A DNA stretch of 64,000 nucleotides. It comes from Candidatus Staskawiczbacteria bacterium (lineage in GTDB: Bacteria > Patescibacteria > Paceibacteria > Paceibacterales > Staskawiczbacteraceae). How positions within the stretch are numbered: the stretch's first letter is position 1; each line of letters starts with the position of its first letter. The notes under the pieces are model-generated. The model did not search any database and was not told the origin of the DNA. It worked only from the letters and a program-made list of their open reading frames with translations. The stretch spans positions 124,001 to 188,000 of the forward strand of contig CAILLM010000004.1 in assembly GCA_903835075.1 (NCBI GenBank). Reading direction: 5' to 3'. The translations under genes were made by a program, and so were the position numbers. Shown one piece after another: positions 58,595 through 64,000 of the stretch.

Positions 58595-59302
58595 ATGGCA
58601 AAAAAAGGAAAATTTTTTGTATTTGAGGGAATAGACGGGTGTGGAAAATCAACGCAAACAAAGTTGCTTGCAGATTTTTTTATAAAAAAAGGATATAAAG
58701 TAGAAAAAATTGATTTTCCTCAGCACGGCGAAAAAGCTTCGGGCTTGGTAGACGAATATTTAACCGGAAAATATGGGGAGGCAAAAGATGTTGGGCCATA
58801 TGTAGCCTCAATTTTCTATGCTTGCGACAGGTATGATGCTAGTTTTAAAATTAGAAAATGGTTAGACGAAGGCAAAATTGTAATTTCAGATAGATATTTG
58901 GTTTCTAACATTGGCCACCAAGGCGGAAAAATAAACAACAAATTAGCTTGGAAAAAATATATTAATTGGTTGTATGATTTAGAATATAAATTGTTTAAAA
59001 TTCCAAAACCAGATTACACTTTTATTTTAAAAACATCACCTGAATTTTCTTTGAAAATGGCAAACAAAATAACAGACAAAACAAAGCAAGCCAGAAGAAA
59101 AGCATATTTGGGAAGTTCTAAAAAACAAGACATCCACGAGAAAGATAAAAATCATTTAAAAAATGCTTTAAATTCATATTTAATGGCTGCAAAAGAGTTT
59201 CCAAGAGATTTTAAAGTAATAGAATGTTTGGATAAAAATGAATTGCTACCACCCGAAACAATAAATCAAAAAATAATTAAAGAGGTTTCTAAAAAGATAT
59301 GA
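58595..59302 (+). CDS. tmk: Thymidylate kinase
   Basis: Phosphorylates dTMP to dTDP. P-loop GIDGCGKST at 12-20, DRYDAS (DRY motif), ISDRYLVSNIGHQGG, and a LID-like region KMANKITDKTKQARRKAYLGS. At 235 residues it is longer than the common 210, with the extra length in the C-terminal helices. The next gene, thyA, overlaps its end by 4 bp. Confidence 0.88.
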   Translation: MAKKGKFFVFEGIDGCGKSTQTKLLADFFIKKGYKVEKIDFPQHGEKASGLVDEYLTGKYGEAKDVGPYVASIFYACDRYDASFKIRKWLDEGKIVISDRYLVSNIGHQGGKINNKLAWKKYINWLYDLEYKLFKIPKPDYTFILKTSPEFSLKMANKITDKTKQARRKAYLGSSKKQDIHEKDKNHLKNALNSYLMAAKEFPRDFKVIECLDKNELLPPETINQKIIKEVSKKI

Positions 59303-60123
59303 AACAGTATTTAGATTTATTAAAAAAAATAATGGATGAGGGCACGGACAGACCCGACAGAACAGGTGTTGGTTCGCGTGCAATCTTTGGGCAACAAATG
59401 AGGTTTGATATGAAAGATGGGTTTCCCGCAATGACAACAAAAAAGTTGGCTTTTGAAACAATGAAAGCAGAGTTATTGTGGTTTTTATCGGGTAGTTCAG
59501 ACAATAAAATTTTACAACAAATGGGTTGCCACATTTGGGATGGCAATGCTGAGGCCGATTATTGGAAGCCAAAAGCAAAATTTGAGGGGGATTTGGGCAG
59601 AGTTTATGGTGTACAATGGAGAAGCTGGAAATCGCCATACACCGACGTGCCAATAGACCAGATTACAAACGCCATAGAACAATTAAAGAAAAACCCACAA
59701 GACCGCAGAATTATTGTAACAGCTTGGAATCCGGCAGAATTAGATATGATGGCCTTGCCACCATGTCATATGTTTTTTCACTTTTTTTCAGTAAACGGAA
59801 AACTATCTTTGTTGATGTATCAGCGTAGTTGTGATACATTTTTGGGCGTGCCATTTAACATTGCTTCTTATTCTTTACTTTTACATATGGTGGCTCAAGT
59901 TACGGGATTGGAGCCTTGGGAATTTGTGCACATTTTGGGTGACACTCACATTTATTTAAATCATTTTGAACAAGTAAAAGAGCAAATTGCCCGTGAACCA
60001 TATTCCTTGCCAAAAATTTGGTTAAACCCAGAGATTAAAAACATTTTTGATTTTAAAATGGAAGACATTAAATTAATAGATTATAAATATCATCCAACAA
60101 TTAAAGCCCCAATGGCTGTGTAA
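59299..60123 (+). CDS. thyA: Thymidylate synthase
   Basis: Makes dTMP from dUMP with methylene-tetrahydrofolate. DRTGVGSRAIFGQQMRFDM, LLWFLSGSSDNK, LGRVYGVQWRSW, LPPCHMFFHFF with the catalytic Cys, and QRSCDTFLGVPFNIASYSLLLHM give the complete fold. 274 residues. It precedes folA by 3 bp, so the product dihydrofolate is recycled by its neighbour. Confidence 0.96.
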   Translation: MKQYLDLLKKIMDEGTDRPDRTGVGSRAIFGQQMRFDMKDGFPAMTTKKLAFETMKAELLWFLSGSSDNKILQQMGCHIWDGNAEADYWKPKAKFEGDLGRVYGVQWRSWKSPYTDVPIDQITNAIEQLKKNPQDRRIIVTAWNPAELDMMALPPCHMFFHFFSVNGKLSLLMYQRSCDTFLGVPFNIASYSLLLHMVAQVTGLEPWEFVHILGDTHIYLNHFEQVKEQIAREPYSLPKIWLNPEIKNIFDFKMEDIKLIDYKYHPTIKAPMAV

Positions 60124-60126
60124 AAT

Positions 60127-60675
60127 ATGATAATTTCAATGATAGCGGCCGTGGCCGAAAACCGCGTAATAGGAAATAAAAATACAATACCGTGGAATTT
60201 TCCGCCATACAAAATGGCTGCTGATTTTAAATATTTTAAAGAAACAACTTTTGGCAAAACAATTGTAATGGGTTTAAATACTTTTAATTCAATTGGGGGC
60301 AAGCCCTTGCCTGGTAGAAAACACATAATTCTAAATAACGATTTAAATTATGTTGCGCCAGAAGATTGTGTTATAGCTCATTCAATTGAAGAAGTTTTAG
60401 AATTAGGAAAAGACCTGACTGCGCAGGCAGGCGTGGACGAGTTAATGATTTGTGGAGGGGCTTCGGTTTATAAACAATTTTTACCATTATCGCGAAAGCT
60501 TTATTTGACTTATGTGCATGTAAGTCCCGAGGGTGACACTTATTTCCCGGAAGTTAATTTGGCCGAATGGAAAGAGATGAGTAGGGAAGACTTTAAAGCC
60601 GACGACCCTTCGACAGACTCAGGGCAGGTAAATAATTCATTTGATTATTCATTTGTAATATTAGAAAGAATATGA
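60127..60675 (+). CDS. folA: Dihydrofolate reductase with two palindromic inserts
   Basis: Reduces dihydrofolate with NADPH, closing the thymidylate cycle. MIAAVAENRVIGNKNTIPWNFPPYK, FKETTFGKTIVMGLNTFNSIG, LPGRKHIIL and MICGGASVYKQFLP are the family landmarks. Two short in-frame GC-rich segments are seen: DLTAQAGVDEL (60414-60431) and ADDPSTDSGQVNN (60606-60628), each from a palindromic sequence. The second shares its core with an insert in gatB. 182 residues in total. Ends 4 bp into the next gene. Confidence 0.93.
   Translation: MIISMIAAVAENRVIGNKNTIPWNFPPYKMAADFKYFKETTFGKTIVMGLNTFNSIGGKPLPGRKHIILNNDLNYVAPEDCVIAHSIEEVLELGKDLTAQAGVDELMICGGASVYKQFLPLSRKLYLTYVHVSPEGDTYFPEVNLAEWKEMSREDFKADDPSTDSGQVNNSFDYSFVILERI
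60414..60431. repeat. In-frame palindrome 1 in folA
   Basis: CCTGACTGCGCAGGCAGG, symmetric with one mismatch, in frame in a surface loop region. Confidence 0.5.
60606..60628. repeat. In-frame palindrome 2 in folA (PSTxSG type)
   Basis: CCCTTCGACAGACTCAGGGCAGG; CCCT/AGGG ends and the same core as 62032-62050 in gatB (one base differs in the CGACAGRCTCAGG core). Encodes PSTDSGQ. Confidence 0.6.
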
Positions 60676-60914
60676 TTACGCTAGATCAAATTTCGCAAAT
60701 AGGAATTGCTATCTTGGGATTGTCAGCTACATTTTTAGTTGCAAGAAAAAACAAATGGGGCTTTGTTTTGGGCTTGGCTTCTGAACCATTTTGGATTCTA
60801 ACTGCTTATTATAACCATCAGTGGGGCATTCAACTGTTGAATGTTGTTTATGTGTGCACTTGGTCTTATGGTATTTATGTATGGTTTTTTAAAGACAAAA
60901 AATATGATAAATAA
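60672..60914 (+). CDS. Small PnuC-like or SemiSWEET-like membrane protein
   Basis: 80 residues with about three membrane helices; TFLVARKNKWGFVLGLASEPFWI and WGIQLLNVVYVCTWSYGIYVWF are like the second half of nicotinamide mononucleotide transporters, so a small half-transporter is possible. It overlaps folA by 4 bp and the IMPase gene by 11 bp, so it is in the operon. Substrate unknown. Confidence 0.65.
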   Translation: MITLDQISQIGIAILGLSATFLVARKNKWGFVLGLASEPFWILTAYYNHQWGIQLLNVVYVCTWSYGIYVWFFKDKKYDK

Positions 60915-61683
60915 AGAATACGAAGATATAATAAAAGCAGCGGTGGCAGGGGGCGAAGTTTTGGAAAAATACTTTGGGGAAATTTTAGATATAACTGTAA
61001 AATCTAGGCCCTCCGATGTGCGAACCCAGGCTGATTTGGGTTCTGAAAAAGCTATTTTGGAAATTTTGTCTGAGAAATTTCCTACTTATAATATTTTTGC
61101 AGAAGAATCTGGCGAGAATAATAAAAATTCAGAATATACTTTTGTTATAGACCCCTTAGACGGAACAAATAATTTTGTTTTGGGAATTCCTTATTTTTCA
61201 GTTGGGATTGGACTGATAAAAGAAGACAAAATTATTTTTGGCGTTGTTTATAATCCTATATTGAAAAATTTATATGTTGCACAAGAGGGTAGAGGCGCGT
61301 TCCTAAATGACAAAAAAATATGCGTTAATACAGAAGCGTCTATGGAAAATTCTAGTGTTTCTTTGGTGGTGGAATATGGAGACTTAATTAAATTACAAGA
61401 AAGATTGACAGAGACATTAAATCGAATGGGAGTTAAAAGGTGTTTAACTAATTGGTCTTGCTTGTTGGATTTTTGTCTTTTAGCTTCGGGGAAAATAGAG
61501 GCAATAGTTTTCCACGACTGCCCTTTGCATGATTTTGTTCCAGGAAAATTAATTGCCAAAGAAGCCGGGGCGATGATTACTGACTTTAATGGTAATATGG
61601 AAAAAGATGAAAAGAGTAATACTTTTCTGACAACAAACGGAACAAAAATTCATAAAGAATTATTGGAAATTTTGAAGAAATAG
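60904..61683 (+). CDS. Inositol monophosphatase-family protein
   Basis: Mg-dependent sugar or inositol phosphatase. EESGENN and FVIDPLDGTNNFVLGIPYFSVGIGL give the metal-binding motif, and HDFVPGKLIAKEAGA the second. 259 residues from ATG 60904, chosen over an upstream ATG at 60841 because the extension would overlap deep into the PnuC-like gene. Substrate not known; inositol phosphate, fructose bisphosphate or 3'-phosphoadenosine phosphate are all possible in this family. Confidence 0.85.
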   Translation: MINKEYEDIIKAAVAGGEVLEKYFGEILDITVKSRPSDVRTQADLGSEKAILEILSEKFPTYNIFAEESGENNKNSEYTFVIDPLDGTNNFVLGIPYFSVGIGLIKEDKIIFGVVYNPILKNLYVAQEGRGAFLNDKKICVNTEASMENSSVSLVVEYGDLIKLQERLTETLNRMGVKRCLTNWSCLLDFCLLASGKIEAIVFHDCPLHDFVPGKLIAKEAGAMITDFNGNMEKDEKSNTFLTTNGTKIHKELLEILKK

Positions 61684-61699
61684 ATTAATATAAAATATT

Positions 61700-63175
61700 A
61701 TGGCATATAAACCAACAATAGGGCTCGAGATTCATGTCGAGCTAAAAACTAATTCTAAGATGTTTTGCGGGTGTAAAAATGACCCCGATGAAAAAAGGCC
61801 AAATTATAATATTTGTCCTGTTTGCACAGCACAACCAGGAACCTTGCCCGTTGCTAACGAAGAAGCAATTAAAAAGGTTATAAAAACTGGGCTGGCTTTA
61901 AATTGTAAAATTGCTGAAGATTCTAAATTTGATAGAAAAAATTATTTTTATCCAGATTTGCCAAAAGGTTACCAGATTTCACAGTATGATCAACCTTTGT
62001 GCGAGGGTGGCCACTTAAATATTGGCGGAAGCCCTTCGACAGGCTCAGGACGCAGAAAAATTAGAATAACTAGGATTCACTTAGAGGAAGATACCGGAAG
62101 CTTAGTACATCCAGAAGGCGCGGATTACTCTTTAGTTAACTTAAATAGAGCAGGGGTGCCATTAATGGAGCTTGTAACCGAGCCCGACATAACTTCGGGT
62201 AGAGAAGCGCGCGAATTTGCGGAAGAGTTGCAGAGGATTTTTAGATATTTAGGCGTTTCTGATGCTGATATGGAAAAGGGGCAAATGAGAGTTGAGCTTA
62301 ACATAAGCATAAGTAAAGGGAAAACATTTGGTACAAAAGTTGAAATTAAAAATTTGAATTCTTTTAAGGTGGTTGAGAAAGCTGCAGATTTTGAAATTAA
62401 AAGACAGGAAGAAGTTTTAGAGTCTGGCGAAAAAGTTGTTCAGGAAACACGAGGCTGGCACGACAAAAAAGAAATTACATTCTCACAAAGAGAAAAAGAA
62501 GAGGCTCATGACTATAGATATTTTCCAGAACCAGACTTGCCACCAATGCATTTTGATAAGGATTATGTAAGAGGGGTGCAATCAACAATGCCCGAATTGC
62601 CACAAGAAAAAAGAGAAAGATTTAAAAAAGAATTTAAGATAGATGAAAGTTCAATAGAATTTTTTGTTACTAATAAAGAGCTAAGTGAATATTACGAAAA
62701 AGTAATTTCGGAATTTAAAGAATGGCTAAGCGTAGACAAAATTAAAGATAGCGATAAGTTGTATAAGTTAGTAGCTAATTATTTAATTTCTGATGTGCAG
62801 GGATTATTGGGTGGTAAAATTTTTGTAGAGAGTGAGTTTAAGATTACTGCTGAAAACTTTGCAGAGTTTGTAAAGATGATTTATAAAGACGAAATATCTA
62901 GCAAGGTTGCAAAAATGGTTGTATTGGAAATGTTTAATACTGGCGGAGACCCTTCAGACATTGTAGATCAAAATAATTGGCGACAAATGTCTGATGATGA
63001 TGGTTTAGAAAAAATTATTAAAGATATTATAGATAAAAATCCAAAGGCGGTAGGAGACTATAAGGCGGGCAAACAAAATTCTCTACAGTTTATGGCAGGT
63101 CAAGTAATGAAAGAGACTAGGGGCACAGCTAAGCCAGAGAAAGTATTGGAGATATTAAAAAAACTACTGAGTTAA
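61700..63175 (+). CDS. gatB: Aspartyl/glutamyl-tRNA amidotransferase subunit B with palindromic insert
   Basis: Subunit of the GatCAB enzyme that converts Glu-tRNA-Gln to Gln-tRNA-Gln. YKPTIGLEIHVELKTNSKMFCGC starts the fold, KNYFYPDLPKGYQISQYDQPLC follows, HLEEDTGSLVHPEG and NRAGVPLMELVTEPD are active-site segments. The YqeY-like C-terminal domain is intact. At residues 112-120 (GGSPSTGSGRRK) a palindromic insert at 62032-62050 adds a short loop just ahead of the RIHLEED region. 491 residues. It uses the tRNA-Gln that this window also encodes. Confidence 0.94.
   Translation: MAYKPTIGLEIHVELKTNSKMFCGCKNDPDEKRPNYNICPVCTAQPGTLPVANEEAIKKVIKTGLALNCKIAEDSKFDRKNYFYPDLPKGYQISQYDQPLCEGGHLNIGGSPSTGSGRRKIRITRIHLEEDTGSLVHPEGADYSLVNLNRAGVPLMELVTEPDITSGREAREFAEELQRIFRYLGVSDADMEKGQMRVELNISISKGKTFGTKVEIKNLNSFKVVEKAADFEIKRQEEVLESGEKVVQETRGWHDKKEITFSQREKEEAHDYRYFPEPDLPPMHFDKDYVRGVQSTMPELPQEKRERFKKEFKIDESSIEFFVTNKELSEYYEKVISEFKEWLSVDKIKDSDKLYKLVANYLISDVQGLLGGKIFVESEFKITAENFAEFVKMIYKDEISSKVAKMVVLEMFNTGGDPSDIVDQNNWRQMSDDDGLEKIIKDIIDKNPKAVGDYKAGKQNSLQFMAGQVMKETRGTAKPEKVLEILKKLLS
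62032..62050. repeat. In-frame palindrome in gatB (PSTGSG type)
   Basis: CCCTTCGACAGGCTCAGGA, encoding SPSTGSG; almost the same as 60606-60628 in folA. Confidence 0.65.
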
Positions 63176-63188
63176 TCAGTAGTTTTTT
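63161..63188. terminator. Shared bidirectional terminator between gatB and miaA
   Basis: AAACTACTGA and TCAGTAGTTT with loop GTTAA and a T-run on the plus strand. The stem includes the gatB stop and the miaA stop. Confidence 0.75.
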
Positions 63189-64000
63189 ATTAATTTTTCT
63201 GCTTCTTTATAATTTTTAATCCAGTTAATTTTTTTATCTCTTTTGAACCAAGTTATTTGACGTTTGGCATAATGTTCAGATTCGATTTGTATTTTTTCTA
63301 TCATTTCTTGTTTGGTAATTTTGTCCTGTAGATATTGTGCGACAAAGCGATACTCTAATCCAAATTCTTCAAGTCGTTTCCAAGAAACGCCATTTTTACC
63401 GTGCCTGCCGGCAGGCAGGTGAAGTTTTTTTACTTCATTAATCATGGCATTATTTTTTAGCCTTTTTATGAGGCGTTTATGAATTAGGTTTTTTAGCTCT
63501 TCGGGGGACTTGGTGACACCAATCTGTAGGGTAATAAAACTCGATTCTTTTGAACCAAGTGTTGGCACGGGCTTGCCCAGCTTAAGGATAACCTCTAGTG
63601 CCCTTACAACGCGTCGGGGGTTATTTGGGTCTATATTACCGGCCCGTACAGGATCAAGCTTTTTGAGCTGTTTTACGAGCTCTGGGAGGGACTTTTTGCT
63701 CAATTTCTCTCTAAGGGCCCAGTCGGGCTTAACTTCGGGGATAACAATTCCATTAACTATAGATTGAATATAAAAGCCAGTGCCTCCAACTAGGATCGGC
63801 AATTTATTGCGTTTTTGAATATCTTTTATGGCTTTTAGTGCCAGTCTTTGATATTGTACTACCGAAAATCTATTTTTAGGATTTGCAACATCTAGTAAAT
63901 GGTGAGGAATGCCAGCCATTTCTTTTTTTGTAACTTTGCCAGAGCCAATGTCCATTCCTTTGTAAATTTGTCTTGAATCAGCTGAAACAATTTCGCCATT
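63176..64000 (-). CDS. miaA: tRNA dimethylallyltransferase, partial
   Basis: Adds an isopentenyl group to A37 of tRNAs that read codons starting with U. The frame is open to base 64000, where NGEIVSADSRQIYKGMDIGSGK joins smoothly to the rest; the P-loop lies outside. PHHLLDV, PILVGGTGFYIQSIV and ARQITWFKRD are signature segments. In the central part the residues LPAGRHGKN are encoded by a GC-rich palindrome at 63402-63417. The N-terminus is missing from the window. Confidence 0.93.
   Translation of the reverse strand, partial: NGEIVSADSRQIYKGMDIGSGKVTKKEMAGIPHHLLDVANPKNRFSVVQYQRLALKAIKDIQKRNKLPILVGGTGFYIQSIVNGIVIPEVKPDWALREKLSKKSLPELVKQLKKLDPVRAGNIDPNNPRRVVRALEVILKLGKPVPTLGSKESSFITLQIGVTKSPEELKNLIHKRLIKRLKNNAMINEVKKLHLPAGRHGKNGVSWKRLEEFGLEYRFVAQYLQDKITKQEMIEKIQIESEHYAKRQITWFKRDKKINWIKNYKEAEKLIKNY
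63402..63417. repeat. In-frame palindrome in miaA
   Basis: TGCCTGCCGGCAGGCA, a perfect 16-bp palindrome followed by GGT, coding for LPAGRHG on the minus strand. Confidence 0.6.

Noticed and set aside
62941..62960. Another PSTxSG-type palindrome in gatB (ACCCTTCAGAC)
   Set aside because: The sequence is not palindromic and the residues fit the normal GatB C-terminal domain.

Overview
The window looks like a chromosome segment of a Candidate Phyla Radiation (Patescibacteria, probably Parcubacteria-like) bacterium. It is AT-rich, the genes are compact with short gaps, and many loci lack a clear Shine-Dalgarno sequence. Several families typical of that radiation are present: long Cys-rich zinc-ribbon proteins, a SWIB-domain protein, a DnaX reduced to its ATPase core, and single-helix membrane proteins with a pilin-like Cys-rich C-terminus. 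This assignment rests on gene style; no rRNA is present to confirm it.

Left core (1-8.5 kb): cysS (partial) and a CDP-alcohol phosphatidyltransferase on the minus strand. On the plus strand are a GtrA-like protein, two tandem Cys-rich zinc-ribbon paralogues, dnaX, a membrane-anchored surface protein and tRNA-Gln(TTG).

Variable region (8.5-43 kb): a mosaic of acquired modules. (a) A defence island: a two-gene SIR2 + PD-(D/E)XK-like module, a serine recombinase, a DpnII-type GATC restriction-modification pair and a Gabija-like pair (OLD-family GajA + UvrD-like GajB). (b) Two envelope/secreted genes, including an HNH nuclease with a DUF3761-like tail. (c) A phage packaging cassette (ParB-methylase, TerS, TerL) with no structural genes. 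(d) A sigma-like orphan followed by a sugar/surface cluster: kinase, two DegT aminotransferases, epimerase, FemAB-like, TIM barrel and PIG-L deacetylase. (e) An RNHCP protein, a nucleotide-sugar dehydrogenase-like protein and a membrane protein. (f) A replicon-like module (serine recombinase, PrimPol-helicase, small genes, two decayed radical SAM genes, GNAT), bracketed by two near-identical 333-bp genes at 33223 and 41306. Intergenic DNA here is rich in nested hairpins, several with pseudoknot-compatible partners and U-tracts.

Right core (42.8-64 kb): a secreted DUF5666-like protein, a 21-residue Lys-rich peptide, guaB, purA, an EamA transporter, a SWIB protein, a single-chain PheRS with a fused FDX-ACB domain, gyrB, YbaB, secE-nusG-rplK and an aspartokinase. 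A thymidylate/folate operon follows (dCMP deaminase, Nudix, tmk, thyA, folA, PnuC-like, IMPase, gatB), then miaA (partial). Several core genes carry short in-frame GC-rich palindromes.

The best leads for something undescribed are the SIR2/PD-(D/E)XK module, the recurring knotted intergenic RNA-like structures, and the in-frame palindromic inserts in housekeeping genes. All calls come from reading the sequence; no database search was run.
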